From Sphingopyxis sp. RIFCSPHIGHO2_12_FULL_65_19 (lineage in GTDB: Bacteria; Pseudomonadota; Alphaproteobacteria; Sphingomonadales; Sphingomonadaceae): a DNA stretch of 64,000 nucleotides. The notes below the pieces were generated by a model, which worked only from the letters and a program-made list of their open reading frames with translations, did no database searches and was not told the origin of the DNA. Every line of letters begins with the position of its first letter. Position 1 is the stretch's first letter. The position numbers were made by a program, and so were the translations under genes. Shown here in pieces: positions 1 through 8,134 of the stretch. The DNA lies in assembly GCF_001830555.1 (NCBI RefSeq), contig NZ_MIAM01000017.1, positions 31,868 to 95,867 of the forward strand. The letters run 5' to 3'.

Positions 1-208
1 CACTCCCTTGATGCGTCTCGCCGCCGCTACCGCGATCCTCGCCAAAGCTCTCTGCGATCGGAGCGTCCGCCGGAAAGACTGGCGCTTTTCGCACCGACTC
101 GCCGCCCATGTCCTTGCCCGCGATCGCAGCGGCGCTCTGGCCGCGGCGAGGCTTGGGCTTCGCGGCGTCCGCGCGGGTGGAAGAGGGGGTGGTGGGGGAT
201 TTGGCCAT
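1..208 (-). CDS. N-terminal fragment of a minus-strand gene, possibly a catalase leader
   Basis: An open frame starts at an ATG at 208 and runs off the left edge, giving 69 residues with no stop. The visible part is a low-complexity basic leader (MAKSPTTPSS, then KPKPRRG) followed by a Gly/Glu-rich stretch ending GGETHQ. Large heme catalases often have a disordered leader of this kind before their conserved core, so a catalase is my best guess, but no catalytic residue lies inside the window. It is divergent from the Crp/Fnr gene, with 243 bases between the two starts. The gene call is fairly likely; the product is uncertain. Confidence 0.45.
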   Translation of the reverse strand, partial: MAKSPTTPSSTRADAAKPKPRRGQSAAAIAGKDMGGESVRKAPVFPADAPIAESFGEDRGSGGETHQGS

Positions 209-294
209 GTCGGATCTCGCTTTGTCTGAGGGGCGCAGCAGGGAGGCGTAACGCGGTCGGCGGGCGTGCAAGCGCGCCCTCCGGACCCGGCGAT

Positions 295-319
295 GGAACG
301 AGTTCGCGCTTTGAAAGTT
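295..319 (+). promoter_or_regulatory. candidate EcfG promoter for the Crp/Fnr gene
   Basis: GGAAC at 295, 16 bases, then AGTT. The -35 matches the EcfG consensus and three of four -10 bases match CGTT. It points towards the Crp/Fnr gene at 452. Confidence 0.35.
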
Positions 320-337
320 GCTGCACCGGGTTTGTGA

Positions 338-351
338 TTAACCTCGATCAT
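338..351 (+). promoter_or_regulatory. candidate Crp/Fnr-type operator
   Basis: TTAACCTCGATCAT resembles the FNR/FixK palindrome TTGAT-N4-ATCAA in its right half. It lies upstream of the Crp/Fnr gene itself, where autoregulation is common. The continuation CGATCATGACGATT is nearly repeated at 12641-12660. Confidence 0.3.
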
Positions 352-451
352 GACGATTCCGCTTCCCTTGTGAGGGGTTGCCGGGCTTTCGGAATTTTCG
401 CAGTTGAGCAGGCCCGCTCACGCATTTCGGACGAAACAGGGAACGTCAGTG

Positions 452-1201
452 ATGTTAACCGATCGCTTCTTGAGAGACCGTCGCGGGGTAAGCCTCGAAC
501 CCGGCGAGCGCGCGCGTCTCGAGGCCGCCATCAGCACTACAATGACGGTCGATGCCCGCAAGATCATCGCGCGCGCCGGCGAGCGGCTCGACCAGAGCAC
601 GCTCCTCGTCGAGGGCATCATGTCGCGCTACCTCGACGACCGGAACGGTCTCCGCCAGCTTGTCGCGATTCACCTGCCCGGCGACTTCGTCGACCTCCAC
701 GCCTACCCGCTGAAACACCTCGACCATGATGTCGGTACGATGACCCCGGCGACGATCGCGATCGTCCCGCATGTCGAGCTCGATGCGATCACCGAGGAAA
801 TGCCCGAGCTGACGCGCAAGCTCTGGTTTGCGACCTTGCTCGACGCCGCGATCCACCGCGCCTGGCTCTTCCGGCTCGGCCGCCTCGATGCCATCGGCCG
901 CGTCGCGCATTTCTTCTGCGAGACCAATGTGCGTCTCCAGTCGGCGGGGCTGAGCGACGGGCGTCAGTTCACGCTCGGACTGACGCAGGCCGATGTCGCC
1001 GAGATCTGCGGCCTGACGACCGTGCATGTGAACCGGGTCGTACGCCATCTTCGCGAGGAAGGGCTTTGTACGTTCCGCAACGGCAAGGTCGAGATTCTCG
1101 ATGCCGCGAAGCTGGCGCGGCGCGGCCAGTTCGATCCCGCCTATCTCTATATCGACGATCCCGCATCTCCGCCGCTCCCAGACCAGAGGCCCCGCCGATG
1201 A
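452..1201 (+). CDS. Crp/Fnr family transcriptional regulator
   Basis: 249-residue regulator. Residues about 30-125 form the cyclic-nucleotide-type beta-barrel (VAIHLPGDFVDLHAY), followed by a dimerisation helix and a C-terminal winged helix with the recognition region TQADVAEICGLTTVHVNR near residue 185. There is no N-terminal cysteine cluster, so it is unlikely to be an oxygen-sensing FeS Fnr; the ligand is unknown. I start at ATG 452 rather than the upstream in-frame ATG at 404, because the family begins close to this point. The stop overlaps the next ATG (ATGA), so the two genes are translationally coupled. A possible self-operator and an EcfG-like promoter lie upstream. Confidence 0.9.
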   Translation: MLTDRFLRDRRGVSLEPGERARLEAAISTTMTVDARKIIARAGERLDQSTLLVEGIMSRYLDDRNGLRQLVAIHLPGDFVDLHAYPLKHLDHDVGTMTPATIAIVPHVELDAITEEMPELTRKLWFATLLDAAIHRAWLFRLGRLDAIGRVAHFFCETNVRLQSAGLSDGRQFTLGLTQADVAEICGLTTVHVNRVVRHLREEGLCTFRNGKVEILDAAKLARRGQFDPAYLYIDDPASPPLPDQRPRR

Positions 1202-1395
1202 CCGGTGATTTGTCTTCCCCCCAGCCGCCCGAGACGGAAGCGGGGGTCGCCACCGCGGAAGATGGCGTTGTCCTGCTCGATGGCCCCGACGGTGTCGCGG
1301 TGACGATGACCCCGGCGGCGGCGCGCAGTACCGGCGAAAGCCTTATCGAGGCGGCGAGGCGTGCGGAAGCACAGCTCGCGGCCAGGCGGTCCTGA
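1198..1395 (+). CDS. small hypothetical protein coupled to the Crp/Fnr gene
   Basis: 65-residue protein starting in the ATGA overlap with the regulator gene. It has an acidic, proline-containing N-terminus, a short hydrophobic strand (VVLLDGPDGVAVTMTP) and an Ala/Arg-rich predicted helix at the C-terminus. No signal peptide, membrane segment or metal motif is visible. The overlap makes co-expression with the Crp/Fnr protein very likely. I do not recognise the family. The frame is supported by the coupling and by codon use like its neighbours. Confidence 0.65.
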   Translation: MTGDLSSPQPPETEAGVATAEDGVVLLDGPDGVAVTMTPAAARSTGESLIEAARRAEAQLAARRS

Positions 1396-1519
1396 AGGAT
1401 CGCCTGATCGCGCCCGTACGGGGGCGACGGGGCCGTCGCCGATTTGGCGCCAGGGAGCCGACGCACAGCGCGCGGCGCCGATAAATGCATTGATCGATGT
1501 TGCATCGCCGCCGTCCGGG

Positions 1520-1545
1520 GGAACGCAGTGATACGGCGGCGGGTT
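1520..1545 (+). promoter_or_regulatory. candidate EcfG promoter for the PRC-barrel membrane gene
   Basis: GGAAC at 1520, 17 bases, then GGTT. The -35 is exact and three of four -10 bases match. It lies 50 bases before the GTG start at 1596. Confidence 0.4.
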
Positions 1546-1595
1546 CTGCCCGGGAGCGGCGCCAGCGGGTGCCGCCGACCGAGGAGAAGCCGCAC

Positions 1596-2270
1596 GTGGA
1601 AGAGGCCGCCGGACTGATTGCGCCTGCCGCGACGATGATCGCGGCGATGATGACGGCAGCCAATCTCGGCGCGCGCGTGACCGGCTCGGGCTTCGTCGTG
1701 TTCACTTTGGGCTCGCTCGCCTGGTCGGTCGTCGGGTTCACATCGGGCCAGACCAATCTTCTTGCGACGAACCTGTTCCTGACGCTCGTCAATCTCGTCG
1801 GAATATGGCGATGGCTCGGCCGCCAGCGCGGCTATGAGGATGGCGCGCGGCGTGCCGCGAAGCGAAGCCGGATCGCGGCCTCGCCCTCGCTCTTCGCCGC
1901 GAGTGCGCTAGGCGGTCGTCCGGTGAGCGATATCCGCGGCGAAGTTGTCGGCCAGGCGGTCGATGCGATGATCGAATGCGAAAGCGGATGCCTCTCTTAT
2001 GTCGTCGTCGCGAGCGGCGGGCTCGGCGGCATCGACGAGACGCTGCGCGCGGTACCGGCGGCGATGCTCGACTGTCATGCCGACGGGCTCGTGCTGCTGA
2101 TGAGCGCGGCGGAGTATGAGAAGCGCGATACGCTCGACGGCGCCGCCTGGCCTGCGCGGCCCCCACGCGGACAGGTAGCCACGGAGGCGTCGCTCGCCCC
2201 CGCGGCGGCGGCGGGCGAGGGGCCGCGGGGCGCCGGAAAGGAAGTGGCCCATGACGCGGCTCAAGGATGA
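1596..2270 (+). CDS. membrane protein with C-terminal PRC-barrel-like domain
   Basis: 224 residues from a GTG at 1596, chosen because GAGGAGAAG sits just upstream; the ATG at 1497 has no such site. Residues about 5-70 are hydrophobic with two or three membrane segments (SGFVVFTLGSLAWSVVGF, then a Leu-rich helix), resembling small inner-membrane proteins of the YgjV type. Residues about 95-180 look like a PRC-barrel (GGRPVSDIRGEVVGQAVDAM, YVVVASGG). The tail is Ala/Pro-rich. The 3' end overlaps the next gene by 20 bases, so they form an operon. PRC-barrels are generic adaptor folds, so the function is not known; a role in membrane stress is inference from the upstream promoter. Confidence 0.75.
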   Translation: MEEAAGLIAPAATMIAAMMTAANLGARVTGSGFVVFTLGSLAWSVVGFTSGQTNLLATNLFLTLVNLVGIWRWLGRQRGYEDGARRAAKRSRIAASPSLFAASALGGRPVSDIRGEVVGQAVDAMIECESGCLSYVVVASGGLGGIDETLRAVPAAMLDCHADGLVLLMSAAEYEKRDTLDGAAWPARPPRGQVATEASLAPAAAAGEGPRGAGKEVAHDAAQG

Positions 2271-2910
2271 TAATGGTCTCACCATCGTGCTGCTGCTGCT
2301 GTTCGCAGCGTCGATCGTCGGCCACTGGCTACCGGGGTGGCACGTCGCGCTCGCGGACGCTGCGCGGCACCATCAGCCCGGTCTCTCGCTCTGGGCCTAT
2401 GGCGGCAGTCCGCAATTCCTGTCCTCGGTGTTCGAAAACTGGGAGAGCGAGTTTCTCCAGATGTCGGCCTATGTCGTGCTGACGGCGATGCTCGTTCAGC
2501 GTGGCTCGTCGGAATCGCGGGGTCCCGACGCGCCGCTACGCGACGCCGATCTTGCCGCGCAGGCGCGCAAGCCCGGTGCCCCTGCGGTGCTGCGCAAGGG
2601 TCGTCTCGCGCGCGCTCTCTATGCTCGGTCGCTGGGGCTGGTGCTCGCGATGCTGTTTCTTGCCTCCTTCATCCTCCACTGGACGCAGAGCGCGCGCGCG
2701 GCCGCCGAGGACGCGCGCGAGCATGGCGAAATCGCCCTTTCCACCTTCGCCTATCTCGGCGACCCCGGCCTCTGGTTCGAATCCTTCCAGAATTGGCAGA
2801 GCGAATTTCTGTCGACCGCCGTTCTGGTGCTCTTGTCGATCTTCCTTCGTCAGAAAGAGTCGCCCGAATCGAAGCCCGTCGCCGCTCCGCACGCGGAGAC
2901 GGGATCGTGA
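2251..2910 (+). CDS. DUF6766 family membrane protein with an internal duplication
   Basis: 219 residues starting at ATG 2251 inside the previous gene. Two similar halves are visible. Each has a hydrophobic helix ending in an HW pair (VGHWLPGW; ILHWTQSA), an acidic/amphipathic link and a repeat of the signature FENWESEFLQ / FQNWQSEFLS followed by another membrane helix. This gives four predicted membrane segments with N- and C-termini probably in the cytoplasm. It resembles DUF6766 proteins of sphingomonads and other bacteria, whose function is unknown. The overlap with the PRC-barrel gene suggests that the two act together in the inner membrane. Confidence 0.75.
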   Translation: MTRLKDDNGLTIVLLLLFAASIVGHWLPGWHVALADAARHHQPGLSLWAYGGSPQFLSSVFENWESEFLQMSAYVVLTAMLVQRGSSESRGPDAPLRDADLAAQARKPGAPAVLRKGRLARALYARSLGLVLAMLFLASFILHWTQSARAAAEDAREHGEIALSTFAYLGDPGLWFESFQNWQSEFLSTAVLVLLSIFLRQKESPESKPVAAPHAETGS

Positions 2911-3009
2911 CGGCGAATGGCCGAGCGAACCGGCGTGGGCGTTACGGCCCCGCTGCCCCGGTGCCTGTCTCGCTGGGCGCTCGGAGCGCCGATTTAATCC
3001 TCGAACCGC

Positions 3010-3034
3010 GGAACGATCGCAGCGGACGGGCGTC
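3010..3034 (+). promoter_or_regulatory. candidate EcfG promoter for the SRPBCC gene
   Basis: GGAAC at 3010, 16 bases, then CGTC (three of four -10 bases match CGTT). It lies about 105 bases before the SRPBCC start and could drive the dehydrogenase operon that follows. Confidence 0.4.
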
Positions 3035-3138
3035 AGTCGTTCATCGCCCCGAAGTCGGGGCCGCTTCCCCCGACCGGCGCCGGCCCCGCCGACGCTCCCC
3101 AGATGACGCCCGGCCTTTGCCCGGGCGGGAGATGATCC

Positions 3139-3813
3139 ATGTCCAGATCCAAGAATGACCTTCCCGATCCGCTGATTCTCGCCGCCGCTGGCGCGGGCAT
3201 CGCCGTGCTCGCAACCGGCGCGGCGCTCTGGCAGCGCCGTCGGCACCGCGAGAGCCGAGGGCAGGAAGAAACAATCGCGACCGACGCGCCGCATTGGACG
3301 CTCGACAAAACCTCCTCCCGCGCGTTGTTCGGCAAGTCGGTGTTGATCAATCGCCCCCGCGCCGAGCTCTACGCGGCATGGATGCCCGAACGCTTTCCCG
3401 AGTTCATGGAGAATGTGGTCGCGGTCGACGACCTCGGCGAAGATGTCTCGCAGTGGACGATCAAGGCGCCCGCCGGGCGCGAGGTGACACTGGTCAACCG
3501 CATCACCGAGCGCGTCGAGGACACATCGATCTACTGGCAAAGTACGCCGGCCTCCGACATCGCGAACAGCGGCGAGGTGCGCTTCACCGACGCGCCGGCG
3601 GGGCGAGGCACCTATGTCAGCCTGATCCTCGCCTATGACCCGCCCGCCGGGAAGGTCGGGCGCCTCGCCGCCAAGCTCCTTCAGCGCGAGCCCGAAGTGC
3701 AGGCGCGGCGCGACCTTCACCGTTTCAAGCAGCTCATGGAAACCGGCGAAGTGACGACCAATGCCTCGCCCTCCGCGCGAGGCGCCGAGAGCCCTGCCGA
3801 GCCGCACATCTGA
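3139..3813 (+). CDS. SRPBCC family protein (cyclase/dehydrase-like) with membrane anchor
   Basis: 224 residues. Residues about 12-30 form a single membrane helix (ILAAAGAGIAVLATGAALW) followed by a basic stretch. From about residue 60 the protein has the START/SRPBCC pattern: SVLINRPRAELYAAW, then FPEFMENVVAVDDLG and a C-terminal amphipathic helix. Such proteins bind hydrophobic ligands in a helix-grip fold; the ligand here is unknown. The family occurs widely as a membrane-anchored stress protein with the same N-terminal layout. Only 38 bases separate it from the alcohol dehydrogenase gene, so the three genes 3139-5844 are probably one operon. Confidence 0.82.
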   Translation: MSRSKNDLPDPLILAAAGAGIAVLATGAALWQRRRHRESRGQEETIATDAPHWTLDKTSSRALFGKSVLINRPRAELYAAWMPERFPEFMENVVAVDDLGEDVSQWTIKAPAGREVTLVNRITERVEDTSIYWQSTPASDIANSGEVRFTDAPAGRGTYVSLILAYDPPAGKVGRLAAKLLQREPEVQARRDLHRFKQLMETGEVTTNASPSARGAESPAEPHI

Positions 3814-3851
3814 ACGCCGAACCGCAGCACAATCACATCAAGGAGAAGGCC

Positions 3852-5069
3852 ATGCGCGCCGTTACCTGGCAGGGACGCCACAAGATCAGTGTCGAAACCG
3901 TTCCCGATCCCGAAATCGTCAACCCGCGCGATGCGATCATCCGCGTGACCTCGACCGCGATCTGCGGCTCGGACCTTCATCTTTACGACGGCTATATTCC
4001 GGGCATGCGCGCGGGCGATATCGTCGGCCACGAATTCATGGGTGAAGTGGTCGAGACCGGCGCATCCTCGACGCTGCATCGGGGCCAGCGCGTCGTCGTG
4101 CCTTTCACGATCAGCTGCGGGCAATGCTTCTTCTGCGAGAAGCAGCAATATAGCGCCTGCGACAACAGCAACCCGTCCGAGACGCGCGATGCATCCGAGC
4201 TGATGATGGGTCATGCGATGGGCGGGGCGTTCGGATATGCGCATCTCACCGGCGGCTACGCCGGCGGGCAGGCCGAATATGTCCGCATTCCCTATTCGGA
4301 TGTCGGGCCGGTGGTCATTCCCGACGGCCTTGCCGACGACGACGTGCTCTTCCTCTCGGATATCTTGCCGACGGGTTGGCAGGCGGCGGTCAACGCCGAC
4401 ATCGAGCCCGGCGACACCGTCGCGGTCTGGGGCTGCGGCCCTGTCGGCCTGTTCACGATCCAGTCGGCGCTGCTGCTTGGCGCCGGGCGCGTGATCGCAA
4501 TCGATCACTTTCCGACGCGCCTCGCGCTCGCAAAGAAATATGGTGCAGAGATCCTCGACTATACGAAGGTCGATGTTCGCGAGGCGCTCGCCGAAATGAC
4601 CGGCGGCATCGGGCCTGACGCCTGCATCGACTGCGTCGGCATGGAAAGCCACGGGTTCACGGTCGACAACATCCTCGACCAGGTGAAGGTCAAGCTGCTC
4701 TCGTCCACCGAGCGCATCCACGCCTTGCGCCAGGCGATCCTTGCGTGCCGCAAGGGCGGCCGCCTTTCGATTCCCGGGGTTTACGGCGGTTTCGCCGACA
4801 AATTCCCGCTGGGCCAGCTCATGGAGAAGGGCCTCACCGTCAAGAGCGGTCAGACGCATGTCCAGCGCTATTCGGGCGAGCTTCTCGACATGATCCAGGC
4901 CGGCAAGTTCGACACCGTCTCGCTCATCTCGCATCACGCATCGCTCGAGGACGCCGCCGACATGTACCGGCACTGGCACGACGAGCAGGACCTCTACACG
5001 AAGATCGTGCTCAAGCCCGGCCTCGCAAAGGGGGCCGTGTCGGCCCTGCAGGAGATGGAACATGCCTGA
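3852..5069 (+). CDS. zinc-dependent alcohol dehydrogenase (MDR family)
   Basis: 405-residue medium-chain dehydrogenase. The N-terminal GroES-like domain carries the catalytic zinc site (CGSDLHLYDG, then GHEFMGEV) and a structural zinc loop CGQCFFCEKQQYSAC. The Rossmann domain has WGCGPVGLF near residue 195 and an acidic residue (AIDHFP) consistent with NAD use. Layout and length match glutathione-independent formaldehyde dehydrogenase-like and threonine-dehydrogenase-like enzymes; the true substrate is not evident. The start follows AAGGAGAAGG. The 3' end overlaps the SDR gene by 8 bases (ATGCCTGA), so the two oxidoreductases are translationally coupled. Confidence 0.88.
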   Translation: MRAVTWQGRHKISVETVPDPEIVNPRDAIIRVTSTAICGSDLHLYDGYIPGMRAGDIVGHEFMGEVVETGASSTLHRGQRVVVPFTISCGQCFFCEKQQYSACDNSNPSETRDASELMMGHAMGGAFGYAHLTGGYAGGQAEYVRIPYSDVGPVVIPDGLADDDVLFLSDILPTGWQAAVNADIEPGDTVAVWGCGPVGLFTIQSALLLGAGRVIAIDHFPTRLALAKKYGAEILDYTKVDVREALAEMTGGIGPDACIDCVGMESHGFTVDNILDQVKVKLLSSTERIHALRQAILACRKGGRLSIPGVYGGFADKFPLGQLMEKGLTVKSGQTHVQRYSGELLDMIQAGKFDTVSLISHHASLEDAADMYRHWHDEQDLYTKIVLKPGLAKGAVSALQEMEHA

Positions 5070-5844
5070 TCGCAAACTCGCTGTCGTCACCGGCGCCTCG
5101 AGCGGCATCGGCCGAGAGATCGCCCTACTCGCGGCGAAGGATGGTTACGACCTCATCGTCGCGGCCGACGAGCCGCTCGTCGATGCTGCCGCAGGTCTTC
5201 TTGCAAAGGGCGTCGAGGTTGAGACGGTCGAAGCCGATCTGGCGACCCCAGCCGGCGTCGAACGCCTTCTCGCCGCTGCGGGCGGCAGGCCGATCGACAT
5301 TCTCGTCGCGAACGCAGGTCACGGCCTCGGTCGCGGTTTTCTAGACCAGCCCGTCGACGCGTGGCGTCACGTCATCGACACCAATATCACCGGCACGCTG
5401 CTGCTGCTCCAGCCGGTCCTGAAGGCGATGGTCGCGCGCGGCGAAGGCAAGGTACTGATCACCGGCTCGATCGCCGGTCATCTCGCCGGCTCTTTTCAGG
5501 CGGTGTATAACGGCACCAAGGCCTTCGTCGACAGTTTCGCCGCGGCGATCGGCAACGAATTGAAGGACAGCGGCGTCACCATCACCTGTCTCAAACCCGG
5601 CGCGACCGAGACGCGCTTTTTCGAGCGGGCCGGCATGCTCGACACGAAGGTCGGGCAATCAGAAAAGGACGATCCCGCCGATGTGGCGAAAACCGGATGG
5701 GATGCGCTCCTCGCGGGGGAGCATGCGGTCGTTCACGGGTTCAAGAACAAGGCGCAGGTCCTCGCATCGGGCGTTCTCAGCGAAGCGGCGACAGCCGAGA
5801 TGCACCGGAAGCAAGCCGAGCCGGGGTCGGGAAAGCAAGGCTGA
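5062..5844 (+). CDS. SDR family NAD(P)-dependent oxidoreductase
   Basis: 260-residue classical short-chain dehydrogenase: cofactor motif TGASSGIG near residue 11, VANAG in the fourth strand, catalytic Ser after TGSIAG and the YNGTK Tyr-Lys pair near residue 155, then KPGATETRFF. It belongs to the group with a Dhrs/YqjQ-like C-terminus that often sits beside MDR alcohol dehydrogenases. The start overlaps the ADH stop by 8 bases, so the two are made together and may act on successive alcohol and aldehyde or keto groups. The substrate is unknown. Confidence 0.88.
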   Translation: MPDRKLAVVTGASSGIGREIALLAAKDGYDLIVAADEPLVDAAAGLLAKGVEVETVEADLATPAGVERLLAAAGGRPIDILVANAGHGLGRGFLDQPVDAWRHVIDTNITGTLLLLQPVLKAMVARGEGKVLITGSIAGHLAGSFQAVYNGTKAFVDSFAAAIGNELKDSGVTITCLKPGATETRFFERAGMLDTKVGQSEKDDPADVAKTGWDALLAGEHAVVHGFKNKAQVLASGVLSEAATAEMHRKQAEPGSGKQG

Positions 5845-5884
5845 TCTGGCCGATCCGGCCTCATTTGGTGAAGAGGAGACGATC

Positions 5885-6220
5885 ATGATCAATCGCAATG
5901 GCAGCAGGGGTGGGGGCTCCGCCGGCGACGGGTCGCTGCCGCAAGAGCCCGTGGAACGCCGGGAGAATGTCGGGACGACCGCGCCCGACCGCTATCCCGC
6001 CGGGGAGCGCGAGGCCGGCGACGTATCGGGCGCCGCCAACCGCGGCCATCGGCGCAGCACCGGCAGCGGTCCGGTCAGCGGAAGCGGTGCGGGTGCCGGC
6101 GGCAAGGGCAATGCCGAGGATTATGACAGCGACCCGCAAGGCGGCGGCGGGCGCGCCGCCGAACCCGATACGCCCCCGCCCGGCAAGGGGGCGGACGCGC
6201 CGGTTGGCGGGAGCCGTTAG
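5885..6220 (+). CDS. Gly/Arg-rich disordered small protein
   Basis: 111 residues from ATG 5885, placed by AGGAG seven bases upstream. The whole chain is low complexity: Gly, Arg, Ser, Asp and Pro dominate (GSRGGGSAGDGS, GSGAGAGGKGNAED), with no hydrophobic core, signal or cysteine. It should be disordered in the cytoplasm. It follows the SDR gene after 40 bases and may be the last gene of that operon. Composition is like the tiny hydrophilic proteins at 7684 and 30194. No function can be assigned; the frame is supported by its ribosome site and position. Confidence 0.55.
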   Translation: MINRNGSRGGGSAGDGSLPQEPVERRENVGTTAPDRYPAGEREAGDVSGAANRGHRRSTGSGPVSGSGAGAGGKGNAEDYDSDPQGGGGRAAEPDTPPPGKGADAPVGGSR

Positions 6221-6279
6221 GCCCTCGCGGCGGTCGGGCGGCGCGGCGCAATCGCTGTGGAAGCGCTGTACCCGCCGGT

Positions 6280-6858
6280 TCACTCGATCCGGTAGTCAAT
6301 CGGCTTGAAGCTGCCGCCGCAGCTGTCGTAGGCCGAGCAGGCGGTGAGCCCGACGATCAGGTCGTCGAGCGCGCGAAGCCGGATGAAGTCGCCGGCCTTC
6401 GTCGTCGGCGGAAGGACGCGGATCTTGCCGTCGCTGCCGACCGGCACATTCATGAACAGGTTGAACGCGACGGGAATGGCGTCGGCAGCAATCCCATATG
6501 GCTCGAGCGCTTCGGCAAGATTGCCGAAGCAGCCGCGATGAACGGGCTTGTCGGCGTAGAAATGGCGAAACGTCGCCTCGCTGCATGGCGTCAGCAGGAA
6601 ATCATGCACCCCGCAGCTGTCCTCGACGATCTCGAGCAATGCGTTTGAACGGTTCGACCACAGGCGGTTGCCGGTCGTCAGCCGGATCGTCTCTTCATAG
6701 TCGAACGTTCGCCCGTTCGAGATCGCTTCGCGGGGATCGGCCGCACGAAACGCAAGAAGGTCGCCGACCTGGCCGCCCTCGGGGTCGGTCACGCAGAGAA
6801 TCTTGTCCTTGGGAAGCGTGAAGGCAACGCCACTACGGGGCGCGATCCGGTCGTTCAT
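6280..6858 (-). CDS. DUF1989 / urea carboxylase-associated family protein
   Basis: 192 residues from ATG 6858, which has AGGAG upstream; the ORF-track start at 6975 only adds unrelated sequence. Conserved features are DPEGGQVGDLLAF, RTFDYEETIRLTTG, the Cys-containing DFLLTPCSEATFRHFY and VAFNLFMNVPVG, ending with CSAYDSCGG. This is the DUF1989 fold found next to urea carboxylase and in nitrogen metabolism loci. No urea carboxylase genes are near, so this copy is solitary and its substrate is unknown. Its Cys and His residues suggest metal binding by family analogy. Confidence 0.85.
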   Translation of the reverse strand: MNDRIAPRSGVAFTLPKDKILCVTDPEGGQVGDLLAFRAADPREAISNGRTFDYEETIRLTTGNRLWSNRSNALLEIVEDSCGVHDFLLTPCSEATFRHFYADKPVHRGCFGNLAEALEPYGIAADAIPVAFNLFMNVPVGSDGKIRVLPPTTKAGDFIRLRALDDLIVGLTACSAYDSCGGSFKPIDYRIE

Positions 6859-6995
6859 GGGAACTCCTGTACTGAAAGGGTGCGGCGGCTGGCGGCAAGG
6901 ATGCGGTGCGGCGGTTCCCGGGAGGACGAGGGGCAGCAAGCGAAAGCCGCCGCGCATGGCGCGCGGCGGCTTCATGACACTGCTCCTGGCCTCTG

Positions 6996-7571
6996 TCAGG
7001 GTGCCAGCTTGCCGAGTTCGGCGCGGTGCGCCTCCACCACCGGAACGATCTCGGCCGCCGCCTGCTTGAGCTGGACTGCCTCGCCCGAGGCGGCATAGCC
7101 CTGATGAAGTGCCAGCGCCGAACCATGCGCGGTTTTCTGATGATCGAGATAGATTTTGTCGATCGCTGCGGCATCGGCCGCCTTGATGTCGGCAAGCATC
7201 TTCTCCTGGTCAGGTGCGAGCTTGGGTGCCGGCGCCTCGACCCCGGCGCTCGCGGCTGCCGCCTTCACTTTCGCGGTCGATTTGCCGTGGTTGTCGATCA
7301 TCATCTCGGCAAAGGCCCTGACCTTTTCATCTTTCGATTTGGCGAGCAGGGCTTTCGACGATTCGATCTCCCAAAGGTCACCGGCGCCCGCCTGGGCAAC
7401 ATAGTCTGCGGTGCTAACGGCTGCCGCCGGCGTTGCGGCGGCCGGAGCGGGCTCCGGTGCCATAGCGGCGGTGTCGGCAGACGCGGCGGCTTGCTCCTCG
7501 TCGCGCGTATCGGGTCCGCCGCATCCCGCGACGATCGCGGCGATCGCCGCGGCTCCAATCCATGTCTTCAT
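6996..7571 (-). CDS. DUF4142 domain lipoprotein
   Basis: 191 residues. The N-terminus is a lipoprotein signal (IAAIVAGC) with the lipobox Cys at about residue 17, followed by an Ala/Pro-rich linker. Residues about 60-190 form the DUF4142 helical bundle (YVAQAGAGDLWEIESSK, RAFAEMMIDNHGKST, LDHQKTAHGSALALHQGYA), a ferritin-like fold usually exported and linked to stress. Start M6 of the track ORF is preferred because it leaves a normal signal peptide. It is probably anchored in the outer or inner membrane facing the periplasm. Confidence 0.85.
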   Translation of the reverse strand: MKTWIGAAAIAAIVAGCGGPDTRDEEQAAASADTAAMAPEPAPAAATPAAAVSTADYVAQAGAGDLWEIESSKALLAKSKDEKVRAFAEMMIDNHGKSTAKVKAAAASAGVEAPAPKLAPDQEKMLADIKAADAAAIDKIYLDHQKTAHGSALALHQGYAASGEAVQLKQAAAEIVPVVEAHRAELGKLAP

Positions 7572-7628
7572 CTTATCTCTCCTCAAACCATTTTCTGCGC
7601 GTCGGCTGGGCGGCGCTTTTCCGCATGC

Positions 7629-7661
7629 AAGACCGGGCCGCGGCGCGCGCGGCCCGGTCTT
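7629..7661 (-). terminator. strong intrinsic hairpin
   Basis: Perfect 14-base-pair inverted repeat AAGACCGGGCCGCG with a 5-base loop. It follows the stop of the 47-residue gene at 7684 and would end its transcript before the DUF4142 gene. Confidence 0.7.
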
Positions 7662-7683
7662 TCACCCGGGAAGCGGGAGGGGC

Positions 7684-7827
7684 TCAGCCGCGCTGTTTGC
7701 CCTGGTCCTTGCTTCCGGACTGCTTGCCGGCGCCCGACTGGCTTTTGCCGTCGTCCTGCTGCTGCTGACCGCCCTTGCCGGACGAGCTGCCCTGCTGCTT
7801 GCCGTCTTTCTTATCATTTTGTGCCAT
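7684..7827 (-). CDS. tiny Gln/Lys/Gly-rich hydrophilic protein (below ORF-track cutoff)
   Basis: 47 residues, MAQNDKKDGKQQ at the start and KDQGKQRG at the end, read from ATG 7827 with AGGAGAAAGGATG upstream. Nearly every residue is Gln, Gly, Lys, Asp or Ser; there is no hydrophobic residue run, so it should be fully disordered. A perfect terminator hairpin follows, which strongly supports a real transcription unit. It resembles in composition the 54-residue protein at 30194. Hydrophilic proteins of this size are often stress-protective, but that is inference here. Confidence 0.65.
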   Translation of the reverse strand: MAQNDKKDGKQQGSSSGKGGQQQQDDGKSQSGAGKQSGSKDQGKQRG

Positions 7828-8134
7828 GACGCATCCTTTCTCCTGATCCCGATCGGATCGAACAGGAAACCCCGCGCCTGTCCGGCTTGTTGCGTGAAAG
7901 AGGAGCCGGGTTGATCGAAGTTATACGCTTTTGGCGTGCGGCAACGGTCCGGGACGCCGTGCGTGTTCCGGCCGCCTTTCGCGATGGCGCGGCCGCGTGG
8001 CGGTGGGGCGAGGCGGGCAGGCGCGTTCGGCGCTTCGCCGGACTTATCATGCGTGCGGGAGGGCGGCGGCGCGGCGCCGGTGCGGCCAAAAAGGGCCCGG
8101 CGCGCGGCGCGGCTCGCAGTCGCCTGACGCACCT
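7828..8134. other. intergenic stretch without a gene
   Basis: About 300 bases between two minus-strand genes. It holds the ribosome site of the 47-residue gene. On the minus strand, GGAAC and CGTT occur 18 bases apart (7943-7969), one longer than the usual EcfG spacing. No convincing reading frame was found. Confidence 0.6.

Noticed and set aside
2536-3807. 423-residue minus-strand ORF
   Set aside because: Spans three plus-strand features in the wrong frame; composition typical of a shadow.
7943-7969. EcfG promoter for the 47-residue gene
   Set aside because: GGAAC and CGTT are 18 bases apart, outside the usual 16-17, so it was not listed as a feature.
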